This document shows, piece by piece, positions 28,433-37,434 of a stretch of DNA of 64,000 bases. A program made the translations under genes and the position numbers. The stretch comes from Rhizobium sp. L1K21. GTDB taxonomy: Bacteria; Pseudomonadota; Alphaproteobacteria; Rhizobiales; Rhizobiaceae. The stretch spans positions 62,001 through 126,000 of the forward strand of contig NZ_JAMXLE010000002.1 in the NCBI RefSeq assembly GCF_024055895.1. The letters run 5' to 3'. The notes beneath the pieces are model-generated. The model was not told where the DNA came from, did no database searches, and saw only the letters and a list, made by a program, of their open reading frames with translations. The stretch's first letter is position 1. Every line of letters begins with the position of its first letter.

Positions 28433-29819
28433 TGGACTGCTGCCTGCGATTTCCATCTTGCTGCTCTTGGCGGGCGGCGTTGCCGTTGGCCCCGCCCTGC
28501 ATTTGCTGGCCATCCTGATGCTGCTGGCTGGATGCGCTCTGCTGCACCTTGTCCGGTGCCGCGGTCAGCTGGATATTGATCTGATCGACAGAAAAGCCCT
28601 GAGACTTCAGCGACTGCATGATCTTGTCCTTGTCGGCATTCAGCTGACTATAGGCTTCGGCTGTGTGAACGCTCATGTTCACGATCAGGTCATCGCCCTT
28701 CAGCTTCAGCGTGGCGGTGACCGTTCCTAGATCCTGAGGGTGCATCTGGATTTTCAGTGTATTGACCTCAGCCACCATCTTTTCGGGCGGTATGACCGGC
28801 ACTTGGGCCGTCGACACTGTCTTCAAAACCGAAGTCCAGGTCTTGTCGCCGGTCATGCCGCCAACGATATTCGTGGCATTGATGTCAGCAGGTGCCAGGT
28901 AGCGCCTGGAATCGAGTACTGTAACGGTCTCGACCTTGCCCGCGTTTTGCCCTGTTTCCAGATCAGCACCATCTTCCAGCCCGCCGATCTGCATTTCCAC
29001 CGGCACACCCTTGCCGTCAGCGCGTTCAAAACGGAATGTTGTCCCGCCAGAGGCCGCGTCGTCATCCTGATCGGATGCGTTATCCTGCATCGCCCCGTTG
29101 CCGGAGAGCGCATGGAGCAGTTCAGCGATGTCATCGGCCAGACTGTCGTCGTCAGCCTTGGCCGTCTCGCCATCGCCGTCTGTGGTTTTATCGCCGGCAA
29201 GCTTGTCGGCATCCGTCTTTTCGCCGTCGGCCTTTTTCTGACCCAATAGAAGCCTGAACAAAGCAGCGATATTGTCTTCTTCGGTTCCTGCAGTTTCGCC
29301 TTGCGCGCTGGTCGCGCCACCGTTGGCAGGTGCGGCTTCGGCAGCGGCGTTCGTCAGCTCTTCCAGCGCCGCTGAGAGCTCTTCGGCACTTACGCCGAGC
29401 TTTTCAGCCAACCGATCTATGTCTTCCTCATCGAGATTTTTGAGGTCCGCAAGCGCCTTCTTGAGGTTATCGGGTTCATCTGTCTTGCCGGCGTCGGCGC
29501 TTGCCTTGTCATCCTGCGGTTTCGCCGCAGCACCGGTATCAGCTTCGCTGTCTCTTGCTCGTTCAGCGCGCTCGGCCTTCGGGGTGTCGTCGTTTGAGGC
29601 TTCCCGGGGGCTGCGCTGGCGGTCGTCGTCATTGACGCTCGTTTGCCGGCGCTCATCATCCCGACTGTAGTCGGACCGCTTTTCTCTGACTGCCGTCTTT
29701 TCAAATACCTCGCCAAAGCCGGTATCGCCGGCGGCGCTGCGCCGTGCGGAGGAAGAGGTCGAATACTGCACATTCGATGCCGCTGTGGAGGAAAGCAGGT
29801 TCTGATCGATACGACTCAT
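28338..29819 (-). CDS. fliK: Hook-length control protein FliK (formerly MotD)
   Basis: A 493-aa secreted ruler protein. The first 300 residues are a low-complexity, strongly charged Asp/Glu/Lys/Ala-rich region. The conserved C-terminal domain is present, with NTLKIQMHPQDLGTVTATLK followed by LIVNMSVHTAEAYSQLNADK. Its position after motC matches the gene first called motD in Sinorhizobium. It overlaps the motC stop (ATGA) and the transglycosylase. Confidence 0.9.
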   Translation of the reverse strand: MSRIDQNLLSSTAASNVQYSTSSSARRSAAGDTGFGEVFEKTAVREKRSDYSRDDERRQTSVNDDDRQRSPREASNDDTPKAERAERARDSEADTGAAAKPQDDKASADAGKTDEPDNLKKALADLKNLDEEDIDRLAEKLGVSAEELSAALEELTNAAAEAAPANGGATSAQGETAGTEEDNIAALFRLLLGQKKADGEKTDADKLAGDKTTDGDGETAKADDDSLADDIAELLHALSGNGAMQDNASDQDDDAASGGTTFRFERADGKGVPVEMQIGGLEDGADLETGQNAGKVETVTVLDSRRYLAPADINATNIVGGMTGDKTWTSVLKTVSTAQVPVIPPEKMVAEVNTLKIQMHPQDLGTVTATLKLKGDDLIVNMSVHTAEAYSQLNADKDKIMQSLKSQGFSVDQINIQLTAAPDKVQQSASSQQHQDGQQMQGGANGNAARQEQQDGNRRQQSNGQNSFQPAEDLAKVNADSGNGARGAGQIYL

Positions 29820-31114
29820 TGTTCGTCCTTTCCAAGCAGTGCATCAATTGCCGTCAACTTTTCGCGTCCACTTGCAATAAATTGCTTCAGTTCCGGATCG
29901 AGTTGATCAGCCGGGCCGCTGTCGCCTGCCCCATGCTGTGCCTGCGCATCGATCATCGGCTTGCCTTCGGGCGTAACCTCGTCCTGACCATGTGCATCAT
30001 GTGCGTCCGGAGCGTCTGAGTGTAAGTTAACCGCCTGTGCTTGCGTCAGGCTGTCCGTGGGAATGGGCCGGACAATCTCGTCGAGAACGTATTCAGCCGC
30101 GTTGCGGAGGCGACGTTCCTGCGGGCCGAGCATATCGTTGCTCAGTCCCGAAAGCAGGTCGCCTGCCTGCGCTGTCTCGCCGGCCGGCAGGTTGGCAAGG
30201 CCGAGATAAAGCCGTGCGACACGGTTGACACCTGTCGTCTCGTCCGGTGCCAGCTCCAGCACCTTGGCTGCAGCAAATTGTCCGAGCTCATGCTGTCCGT
30301 CCAGAGACGCTCGACGTGCGATGCGCAGATAGACAGCCGTCTTGCGGTTATCGGGCATTGGCCGGAGCAGTTCGACGATGTCGTCTTGCGTCACCGGACC
30401 GTAATGCCCGGCCAGGAACTCCACAAAAAGGTCAGCCACCTGCGAGGAATAGGGCGAGAGTGGAAATCGTTCAAAATAGCGGCGAAAGAAGACCTTCGCC
30501 TTGTCCACCATGTTGTTCTTGACTGTAATCGAAAGCGAGCGACGCAACGCCGCTTCCTCAACAATCGTGCCCGGCAGGATCAGCCTTGCCCAATCGAAAT
30601 ATTCGAGCGCCTTTGCGGGATGACTCTGCATCACAGCGTTTGCCGCAACGAGTGCGAGATAAGGACCGATCGGGGTCGTCTTATATTCCGGTACCGTGTC
30701 TTCGAGCAATTGCTTGGCCATGGACCCCTTGCCGCTGAGATACATCAGCAAGGCTTCGGTTACGCGGTTGTCGAACCGCCCGGCAACGTCCTTTTGCACC
30801 AACACTTTCAGTGTATCGGGATTGCCGCCACTCATGGCATAGACCAACGCGGCATCAACATTTCGCGGGTCTTCAAAAACAGCAGAATCGGCCTGGCGCA
30901 GGGTCTTGTCGATCACGCCAAGCATGAAACGCTGCATTTCTGCAGCGCTGGTATCGCCTTTGGCAACACTGTCTTGCACAGACTGCAGCGAACGGAGCAT
31001 CTTGTAGGGCGGCAGGTCATCCTGAAAATCATCCGCCCTCGCGCTTGCCGCGAAAAGGAGGCCTGCGATGCAAACGCCGATCACCCAGGGCAGTCTGGCA
31101 AAAATCTTCCGCAT
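29816..31114 (-). CDS. motC: Periplasmic motility protein MotC
   Basis: A 432-aa periplasmic protein with a clear signal peptide (VIGVCIAGLLFAASARA). In rhizobia MotC binds the periplasmic part of MotB and is essential for motor function; MotE is its chaperone and is encoded at 40673-41212. Features include LPPYKMLRSLQSVQDSVAKG near the mature N-terminus. It starts 5 bp after motB. Confidence 0.92.
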   Translation of the reverse strand: MRKIFARLPWVIGVCIAGLLFAASARADDFQDDLPPYKMLRSLQSVQDSVAKGDTSAAEMQRFMLGVIDKTLRQADSAVFEDPRNVDAALVYAMSGGNPDTLKVLVQKDVAGRFDNRVTEALLMYLSGKGSMAKQLLEDTVPEYKTTPIGPYLALVAANAVMQSHPAKALEYFDWARLILPGTIVEEAALRRSLSITVKNNMVDKAKVFFRRYFERFPLSPYSSQVADLFVEFLAGHYGPVTQDDIVELLRPMPDNRKTAVYLRIARRASLDGQHELGQFAAAKVLELAPDETTGVNRVARLYLGLANLPAGETAQAGDLLSGLSNDMLGPQERRLRNAAEYVLDEIVRPIPTDSLTQAQAVNLHSDAPDAHDAHGQDEVTPEGKPMIDAQAQHGAGDSGPADQLDPELKQFIASGREKLTAIDALLGKDEQ

Positions 31115-31119
31115 CCCGC

Positions 31120-32700
31120 CTAACCTCCGGACGTCTGGGACGGTCCTTCAACGAGAATTTCAATGCGCCGATTCTTCGGGTTGAGGGGATCACCCTCGAC
31201 CTTTGGCAGGCGGTCGGCATAGCCGGAAACCTGGGCAACGCGGTTCTCAGCCAATCCGCCGCGGGTCAGCATGTAATAAGCGCTGCGTGCGCGGTTTACC
31301 GAAAGTGTCCAGTTGTCGCCCGTGCCGTCCTTGAAGGGCAGTGCATCCGTGTGGCCACGGATCACGACCCGTCCTTTGCGTTCAGACAGGACCTTGCCGA
31401 TGGCTGCCAGTGCCTTGATGGTCTCAGCCTTGGGCACAGCAGAACCGACGTCGAACATGGGTGTCGCGGCCTGGTCGGACACCGAAATCAGCAGGCCGCC
31501 TTCCGCCGGCGTCACCGTCAAACCTTCCAGCAACCGCCCGCTTTGGCCCATTGAGGCCCTCTCGATCTGCGCCCGCAACTGTTCTGCTGCCATTTCCTGC
31601 TTCTTCTGTGCAGCATCGCCCGCACCAGACGCTTCGAGTGCCGCCATCTGCTGTTCAGCTGCCTTGCGCTTTTCCTCTTTGGACAGTTCCATCTTGAAGG
31701 CCTGCTCGCCCTCGCTCACATTCGGCGCATTGCCTGCACCATCCGCCGGCTGACCATTTTCCGCCGCAGCTGTGTCGGACGCTTCTGCCGGATTGCCCGC
31801 ATTGGCAGCATCAGAGGCTTCGGTAGCAGCCTTCTCGGGAGGTGCTCCCGCCTGCTCGGCCGCACGGATGGCCTCCTGTAGAGCTTTCTCGTCTGCAGAC
31901 AGCGGCAAGCCGCCGTCGTTCTTGCTTGCATCGGGACCGCCGCCAGCCTGTTTGGCGATGTCGGATCCTTTGCCGGTCAACGAAAGATCAATGTTGCTCG
32001 GATCATCGGCGGGCACGGCGCCGATATCAGTTTCGTCACCTTCGCCGTGTTTGGCAATGTCGGGGAAACCGCCCGGCCCGATGCTTCCGTCGACGGTATC
32101 GCCGCTGCGGGCATCCATGACGGCGACCTGTTGGGTCCAGAAATCCGGATCGAACGGGTCACGATAGGCTTCACCGCCATCAGCACCCGTTGCCGGGCCT
32201 GCATTGTTGGCACCGCCCTCGCCTTTCGCGCTGATATTGGCTTGATCGCCGACTTCGAGAACGATTTCAGAGAGAACGGCGTAGGGGTTTTCGAAGTAGT
32301 CGGCTTCTGAATAGGATGTCTTTTCCCCGGCCGTCGTCGTTTCCTGCTTGCCCGTATCGGCGCTTTCGCCCTTGGAATTCTCCTGCGCGTCTGTCTTGGT
32401 CTTGGATTTGTCCTGCGAATCTTCGCCCTCGGCGTCTTTCGACTGCTTTTTCAGCCCTTTTTCCGACGGTTTGGAATCCGTCAGCTTGATCGGATTGAAA
32501 TAGCTGGCCACAGCTGCCTTTGTTTCTTCATTGGCAGCATTGATGAGCCACATCACGAGGAAGAAGGCCATCATCGCCGTCATGAAGTCGGCATAGGCAA
32601 TCTTCCACGCACCGCCATGGTGGCCATGATCATGGCCGCCATGCTTCTTCACGATGATAATTTCATGTTTGCCGTGGTGGTGGCTCTCGTTTTCACTCAT
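31120..32700 (-). CDS. motB: Motor stator protein MotB, long form
   Basis: A 526-aa stator subunit. A His-rich cytoplasmic N-terminus (nine His in the first 28 residues) leads into AWKIAYADFMTAMMAFFLVM with the proton-channel Asp. A very long Ala/Asp/Glu/Gly-rich periplasmic linker follows, then a C-terminal OmpA-like peptidoglycan-binding domain (VVIRGHTDALPF, LSVNRARSAYYML). The linker makes it longer than most MotB proteins. It overlaps the fliH-like gene (ATGA). Confidence 0.95.
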   Translation of the reverse strand: MSENESHHHGKHEIIIVKKHGGHDHGHHGGAWKIAYADFMTAMMAFFLVMWLINAANEETKAAVASYFNPIKLTDSKPSEKGLKKQSKDAEGEDSQDKSKTKTDAQENSKGESADTGKQETTTAGEKTSYSEADYFENPYAVLSEIVLEVGDQANISAKGEGGANNAGPATGADGGEAYRDPFDPDFWTQQVAVMDARSGDTVDGSIGPGGFPDIAKHGEGDETDIGAVPADDPSNIDLSLTGKGSDIAKQAGGGPDASKNDGGLPLSADEKALQEAIRAAEQAGAPPEKAATEASDAANAGNPAEASDTAAAENGQPADGAGNAPNVSEGEQAFKMELSKEEKRKAAEQQMAALEASGAGDAAQKKQEMAAEQLRAQIERASMGQSGRLLEGLTVTPAEGGLLISVSDQAATPMFDVGSAVPKAETIKALAAIGKVLSERKGRVVIRGHTDALPFKDGTGDNWTLSVNRARSAYYMLTRGGLAENRVAQVSGYADRLPKVEGDPLNPKNRRIEILVEGPSQTSGG

Positions 32701-33332
32701 TGCAGCAGTTCTCTTACGCCGTCGATCCAGGCAGAGAGCCGTGTCGCAAAGATCATGTCGCCATGCACAACCGTCAGATCGGGGCTATCGGCCTCAATAT
32801 GCTTGACCGTAAAGTCAGCCTCACCCAACGCAGTCACGAAGGCCTCGGTCAATTCTGCAGGGCCGTGGACACGCAGTTCGACACCGTCGTCCGCACTGAA
32901 ACCATCACGGACTTGTTTTGCCAGTATTTCGATGGCCTTGTTTGCAAGCATTTCATCTATCAGCGGCAAGAGCGCATTCATTGCTGCTGCACTCAGGCTC
33001 TGGATCAGTTCATCTCTAGCTAGGTCGACCTTGGCGGAGATGTTAGCCAGAGCGGCTGCGTTTTCAGCCTTTATGGTTTCCAATTCGTTGCGCCGAGCCT
33101 CTTCCATTTCGGCAATCTGCGCTTGGAACTGGTCTCTCAGCTCCGCCTCTGCGGCTGCACGGCCTTCAGCATAAGCCTCCGCGCGCTCAGCCTCGATATC
33201 GACAGGTGGTTCATCCGGTTCAAGAGACAGCGATTCCATGTCGAAGCCTGCCGGTGAAGGCTCTTCGAAGACGACCGGAGGAAGCTCCGGCTCGGAAAAG
33301 TCTTTGAGGAATCGGGCGAGACTCGCACTCAT
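32697..33332 (-). CDS. FliH-like export ATPase regulator (tentative)
   Basis: A 211-aa protein with an acidic Pro-rich N-terminus, a central Glu/Ala/Arg coiled coil (EAERAEAYAEGRAAAEAELR onwards), and a C-terminal domain with a V-type-ATPase-E/FliH-like pattern (VELRVHGPAELTEAFVTALG, then VHGDMIFATRLSAWIDG). This layout is that of FliH, the stator of the export ATPase FliI, and no other fliH candidate is in the window. AGGGGTCACTGA precedes the ATG. The location between flagellins and motB is where rhizobial clusters carry an unnamed ORF. Confidence 0.55.
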   Translation of the reverse strand: MSASLARFLKDFSEPELPPVVFEEPSPAGFDMESLSLEPDEPPVDIEAERAEAYAEGRAAAEAELRDQFQAQIAEMEEARRNELETIKAENAAALANISAKVDLARDELIQSLSAAAMNALLPLIDEMLANKAIEILAKQVRDGFSADDGVELRVHGPAELTEAFVTALGEADFTVKHIEADSPDLTVVHGDMIFATRLSAWIDGVRELLQ

Positions 33333-33440
33333 GACTTTCAGTGACCCCTGATTGCTGCAATTCGCGCGCCCGCAAGCTCAAGAGCCGGCGCACCCGTTCT
33401 GCTGAAGGTAGGAATTCAATCTTGTGCGAAAATGAAGACA

Positions 33441-33473
33441 TTGGACCGCGCCAGGGCAATAGGCGCGGTCCAA
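33441..33473 (-). terminator. Perfect 12-bp stem-loop after flagellin copy 1
   Basis: TTGGACCGCGCC (33441-33452) and GGCGCGGTCCAA (33462-33473) pair fully across a 9-nt loop. Read on the minus strand it is followed by TGTCTTCATTTTC rather than a pure U-run. It probably ends the last flagellin transcript. Apart from this hairpin, 33350-33632 holds nothing recognisable. Confidence 0.7.
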
Positions 33474-33632
33474 CTTTCTACCATACCGATGACCGGCGGC
33501 ACGGCAGAGTAACGATGTTATGGAGCCGGCGATGCATGCCGGAAAGCACCAGGTTCAAGAGCGCACTTGTCCCGGTGGCGGAACCTCCTTCACGAGGCCG
33601 CCATTTGATGCACTTTCAAATCTGATCGCCGA

Positions 33633-34601
33633 TTACTGGAAGAGCTTCAGAATGCTCTGCGAGTTGGAGTTGGCGATTGAAAGTGACTGGATGCCCAGCT
33701 GCTGTTGTGTCTGGAGCGCCTTCAGTCTTGTGGACTCTTCGTTCATGTCCGCGTCCACAAGTCTTCCGATGCCCTTGTCGATCACATCCATCAGGGTCGA
33801 AACGAAATCTTCCTGCATGCTGATGCGGCTGTTGATCGCACCGAGCGTGGAGGCCGAATCGGTCAATGTGCTGAGAATCGTTTCGACTGCACTGATCATG
33901 CCGTCCAGCTCTTGATCCGTGGTCGTTGCCGTCAGCGAAATTTCAGTCCCGGTATTGCTGGCCGTGCCATTCGCATCAATCAGGAAGTAGGAAGCCGACG
34001 TGGTGGCCGTTGTTCCTGCAATCGGTTGCGTGACGTCAATTGCCTGGGTCAGCTGGCCGTAGGAGGCATTCTTCGTATCGATCAATGTCGATTGCGCTGT
34101 ATCATACTGCAGCGTTGCAACCGACACAGCACCTGTTGAGGAGCGGTTGAACGAGGCAACAATTTCCTTGGTACCCGGTGCAGTCGTGGATTCGTTGTAG
34201 AGCCAGTTTTCGCCGGAGAACGAGGCTGACGATGAGATCGAGGTCAGCTGCGATTTCAGTTCTTTCAGTTCGGCGTTGATCTTGGTCTTGTCCACACCCG
34301 GCTCACGCGCGGCCACCAGCTTTGCCTTGATTTCGGTGACCACGTCGATCGCCGATTCAAGTGCGGTGTATGCCGTGTCGGATTTGGCAGCGCCGAGACC
34401 GAGCGCATCTTCCACGGTGGAAAGTGCCGCATTGTCGGAGCGCATGGTGGTGGCGATGGACCAATAGGCAGCGTTGTCGGAAGCCGTTGCAACGCGCAGG
34501 CCGGAGGAAACCCGTTCCTGAGTCATCTCCATGTTATGGTCGATAGATCGAAGTGTCTGCAGCGCCGCCATAGCGGCAGCGTTGGTCATTAGGCTGGTCA
34601 T
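33633..34601 (-). CDS. fla: Flagellin, copy 1 (most divergent)
   Basis: A 322-aa filament subunit with conserved D0/D1 ends: NAAAMAALQTLRSIDHNMEM at the N-terminus and TQQQLGIQSLSIANSNSQSI at the C-terminus. All four flagellins in the window have exactly the same length. This copy is furthest from fliP, ends in LKLFQ rather than LSLFR, and differs most in the central variable part. It has its own structured leader and terminator-like hairpin. Confidence 0.96.
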   Translation of the reverse strand: MTSLMTNAAAMAALQTLRSIDHNMEMTQERVSSGLRVATASDNAAYWSIATTMRSDNAALSTVEDALGLGAAKSDTAYTALESAIDVVTEIKAKLVAAREPGVDKTKINAELKELKSQLTSISSSASFSGENWLYNESTTAPGTKEIVASFNRSSTGAVSVATLQYDTAQSTLIDTKNASYGQLTQAIDVTQPIAGTTATTSASYFLIDANGTASNTGTEISLTATTTDQELDGMISAVETILSTLTDSASTLGAINSRISMQEDFVSTLMDVIDKGIGRLVDADMNEESTRLKALQTQQQLGIQSLSIANSNSQSILKLFQ

Positions 34602-34673
34602 GATTTAAAGCCCCAATTTAGATACGGGACATTCCGGAGTGACAGTACCGGAAACTCAGGATCAGCGTCATGC
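34602..34673 (-). promoter_or_regulatory. Structured flagellin leader, copy 1
   Basis: On the minus strand, 5' to 3': GCATGACGC box (34665-34673), hairpin TTCCGG/CCGGAA (34648-34653 with 34632-34637, 10-nt loop), then AATGTCCC (34626-34633). Its GTCCC can pair with GGGGC (34610-34614), the likely ribosome site 8 nt before the ATG. Elements of the same kind and order precede the other three flagellins. Confidence 0.65.
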
Positions 34674-34869
34674 TTACCAGGCTATTTTGCCCTTGCCTGG
34701 TTCTGAGCTCTTAACTCAACGTTAATACTGATATAGTTAACAAATGGTTAAGCAGTTAAGCAACTGTTAAATTTCGTTAAGCCGGCGTTAAACAGACAAC
34801 GCCCCCAGCCGCCGGAATTAACTTTTGATAACAATGTGTTAACAAGAAGCTCCGAAGACCAATAGGCAT
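34674..34869. other. AT-rich spacer between flagellin copies 1 and 2
   Basis: Upstream part of the copy 1 promoter region, rich in TTAA steps (GTTAA occurs repeatedly at 34730-34845). No gene is seen. Confidence 0.4.
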
Positions 34870-34900
34870 AAAAAAAAGCGACCCCAAAAATGGGGCCGCT
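34870..34900 (-). terminator. Rho-independent terminator of flagellin copy 2
   Basis: On the minus strand AGCGGCCCCA and TGGGGTCGCT form a 10-bp stem (one G-U pair) with a short loop, followed by a run of eight T. A textbook terminator. Confidence 0.92.
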
Positions 34901-34955
34901 TCTTTTGGTAACGCTTGCGGCCAAATTCGGCCGATATCCTTCAAGTGATTCGCGC

Positions 34956-35924
34956 TTAACGGAAGAGCGACAGAAGGTTCTGCGAGTTGGAATTGGCAAT
35001 CGAGAGAGACTGAATGCCGAGCTGCTGCTGTGTCTGCAGTGCCTTCAGTTTTGTCGATTCCTCGTTCATGTCCGCATCTACCAGACGGCCAACGCCGCGG
35101 TCGATCACGTCCATCAGGTCGGACACGAAGTTGTCCTGCATATCGATACGGCTGTTGACAGCACCGAGGTTTGCAGCAGCGTCCGTCATCTTGAGCAGAA
35201 CATCATCGATTGCAGAGATCATGCCTTCGATATCTTCATTGCTGGTAGTTGCGCTCAGCGAGATTTCCGTACCAGTGTTGGCGCTGGTGCCGTTGGCGTC
35301 GATGAGGTAGTAATCTGCCGTCGTCGTGGCTGTCGTGCCGGCAACCGGCTGGGTGACCGTCGTGTTGGTGGTCAAAAGGCCGCCAGTCTGGGACTTCGTG
35401 TCGATCAGCGTCGTCTGCTTTGTATTGAATTCGAGGGTTCCAACCGAAACATTGCCGCTGGAGTCGCGCTGGAAGGATGCGACCATTTCCTTGGTGCCGG
35501 CCTGGGTTGTCGACTCGTTATAGAGCCAATTTTCGCCGGAGAAGGATGCGGACTGCGAAATCGAGGAGAGCTGGTTTTTCAGCTCCTTCAGTTCCGCGTT
35601 GATCTTGGTTTTATCAACACCAGGCTCGCGGGCTGCAACCAGCTTGGCCTTGATTTCGGTGACAACGTCGATGGCCGATTCCATCGCGGTGTAGGCCGTG
35701 TCGGTCTTTGCTGCACCAAGACCCAGCGCGTCTGCAACGGTCGAGAGAGCCTTGTTATCCGAGCGCATCGTCGTTGCGATGGACCAGTAAGCCGCATTGT
35801 CAGCAGCCGTATCGACCCGGAAACCAGAGGAGATGTGATTCTGCGTCGATTCCATGTTGCTGTCGATGGAACGGAGAGTTTGCAGCGCTGCCATTGCAGC
35901 GGTGTTGGTCATAATGCTTGTCAT
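34956..35924 (-). CDS. fla: Flagellin, copy 2
   Basis: A 322-aa flagellin, start ATG at 35924 with AAAGGGG about 10 nt upstream. The 14-residue in-frame extension to 35966 lies within the structured leader and was rejected. N-terminus NTAAMAALQTLRSIDSNMES, C-terminus ending SNSQNLLSLFR. It shares a nearly identical block with copies 3 and 4 near aa 75-110, but its central part is its own. Confidence 0.96.
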   Translation of the reverse strand: MTSIMTNTAAMAALQTLRSIDSNMESTQNHISSGFRVDTAADNAAYWSIATTMRSDNKALSTVADALGLGAAKTDTAYTAMESAIDVVTEIKAKLVAAREPGVDKTKINAELKELKNQLSSISQSASFSGENWLYNESTTQAGTKEMVASFQRDSSGNVSVGTLEFNTKQTTLIDTKSQTGGLLTTNTTVTQPVAGTTATTTADYYLIDANGTSANTGTEISLSATTSNEDIEGMISAIDDVLLKMTDAAANLGAVNSRIDMQDNFVSDLMDVIDRGVGRLVDADMNEESTKLKALQTQQQLGIQSLSIANSNSQNLLSLFR

Positions 35925-36007
35925 CTTGGTACTGCCCCTTTTGACAGATGAAAAATGAAGGGACATTCCGGATTTTCTTTACCGGCAACGGCGGACTAGC
36001 ATCATGC
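35925..36007 (-). promoter_or_regulatory. Structured flagellin leader, copy 2
   Basis: Minus strand: GCATGATGC box (35999-36007), hairpin CCGG/CCGG (35982-35985 with 35968-35971, 10-nt loop), then AATGTCCCTT (35958-35967). TGTCCCTT can pair with AAGGGGCA (35933-35940), which contains the ribosome site, as an 8-bp stem with one G-U and a 17-nt loop. Confidence 0.7.
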
Positions 36008-36112
36008 TGGCTAACCGGATTTCAAGGTCAACCCGCCGTTTCTTCCTGGCTAGAAAACACCAACATGGTTAAGGAAACCTAAACGGCGGCGTTAAAAAAT
36101 TAACTATGATAG

Positions 36113-36148
36113 AAATGCAAAGAGCGCCGCAACGGAGATGCGACGCTC
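36113..36148 (-). terminator. Terminator of flagellin copy 3
   Basis: On the minus strand GAGCGTCGC pairs with GCGGCGCTC (one G-U) around a 9-nt loop, followed by TTTGCATTT. It lies 22 bp after the stop of the 36170-37138 flagellin. Confidence 0.75.
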
Positions 36149-36169
36149 GGATCATTGCTTTCCGATACT

Positions 36170-37138
36170 CTATCGGAAGAGCGACAGAAGGTTTTGCGAA
36201 CTCGAGTTGGCGATCGAAAGCGACTGAATGCCAAGCTGTTGCTGGGTCTGCAGCGCTTTCAGTTTTGTCGATTCCTCGTTCATGTCCGCATCCACCAGAC
36301 GGCCAACACCGCGATCGATCACGTCCATCAGGTTGGAAACGAACTCGTCCTGCATGTCGACACGGCTGTTCACCGCACCGAGGTTTGCAGCAGCGTCCGT
36401 CATGCTCGACAGCATCTTGTCGACCGCCGAGATCATACCTTCTAGATCTTCATCGCTGGTCGTATTGGTCAGCGAGATTTCGGTGCCGGAGTTGGCGGTC
36501 GTGCCATTGGCGTCGATGAGGTAGTAATCTGCCGACGTCGTGGCTGTTGTGCCGGCAACCGGCTGGGTAACGGTCGTTGCCTTCGTCAGCACGCCGCCGG
36601 ACTGGCTCTTGGTGTCAACCAGCGTTGTCTGCGATGTGTTGAACTCGAGCGTTCCAACAGACACGCTGCCACTGGAATCGCGCGTGAAGGAAGCAACCAT
36701 TTCCTTGGTGCCGGCCTGAGTTGTCGAAGTGTTGTAGAGCCAGTTTTCACCGGAGAACGATGCGGATTGGGAGATCGAAGACAGCTGGTTCTTCAGTTCC
36801 TTCAGTTCCGCATTGATCTTGGTTTTATCAACACCCGGCTCGCGGGCTGCAACCAGCTTGGCCTTGATTTCGGTGACAACGTCGATGGCCGATTCCATCG
36901 CGGTGTAGGCCGTGTCGGTTTTTGCTGCGGCAAAGCCGAGAGCGTCCTGCACGGTAGAAAGTGCTGCATTGTCTGAACGCATCGTGGTAGCGATAGACCA
37001 ATATGCCGCATTGTCAGCTGCTGAACCGACACGAAGCCCAGAGGAGATGTGGTTCTGGGTTTCGCCCATCTGGTTGTCGATGGAGCGCAGCGTCTGGAGT
37101 GCTGCCATAGCACCAGTGTTCGTCATGATACTTGTCAT
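36170..37138 (-). CDS. fla: Flagellin, copy 3
   Basis: A 322-aa flagellin, N-terminus NTGAMAALQTLRSIDNQMGE and C-terminus SSSQNLLSLFR. The region aa 185-255 is identical in protein sequence to copy 4 except for its end, and the underlying DNA (about 36420-36625) differs at only a few positions. The flanks differ more, which points to recent gene conversion. The start is at ATG 37138, 5 nt after GGGACA. Confidence 0.96.
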   Translation of the reverse strand: MTSIMTNTGAMAALQTLRSIDNQMGETQNHISSGLRVGSAADNAAYWSIATTMRSDNAALSTVQDALGFAAAKTDTAYTAMESAIDVVTEIKAKLVAAREPGVDKTKINAELKELKNQLSSISQSASFSGENWLYNTSTTQAGTKEMVASFTRDSSGSVSVGTLEFNTSQTTLVDTKSQSGGVLTKATTVTQPVAGTTATTSADYYLIDANGTTANSGTEISLTNTTSDEDLEGMISAVDKMLSSMTDAAANLGAVNSRVDMQDEFVSNLMDVIDRGVGRLVDADMNEESTKLKALQTQQQLGIQSLSIANSSSQNLLSLFR

Positions 37139-37206
37139 AGGTGTGTCCCGTTGACTTTACTAAAGGGACATTCCGCAAGATGCGGCATCAGGAAATCGCG
37201 TCATGC
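37139..37206 (-). promoter_or_regulatory. Structured flagellin leader, copy 3
   Basis: Minus strand: GCATGACGC box (37198-37206), hairpin CCGCA/TGCGG (37181-37185 with 37173-37177, 3-nt loop), then AATGTCCC (37165-37172). TGTCCC pairs perfectly with GGGACA (37144-37149) directly before the start codon. The stem differs from the CCGG stem of the other copies on both arms, so pairing is kept. Confidence 0.7.
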
Positions 37207-37377
37207 TGACCGGAGATACCGGTTTTCCCGACGTCAATCTCCGCTTTCGGTATTAACGCTTCCTGAATCGGCAATGTGACGATTAGCCAGTAATACCTCT
37301 AAATGACGTAGCATTGTTTTTACTTTTTCTTAATTTTTATAATTCGCTCACGTCAAAATTCACTATTTCAGAAGCAG

Positions 37378-37412
37378 AAAAACAAAAAGCCGCGGCATTT
37401 GCATGCCGCGGC
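37378..37412 (-). terminator. Rho-independent terminator of flagellin copy 4
   Basis: On the minus strand GCCGCGGCAT and ATGCCGCGGC form a perfect 10-bp stem with a 4-nt loop, followed by TTTTTGTTTTT. Confidence 0.93.
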
Positions 37413-37434
37413 CCATATTGAACTTTGTCGATTC

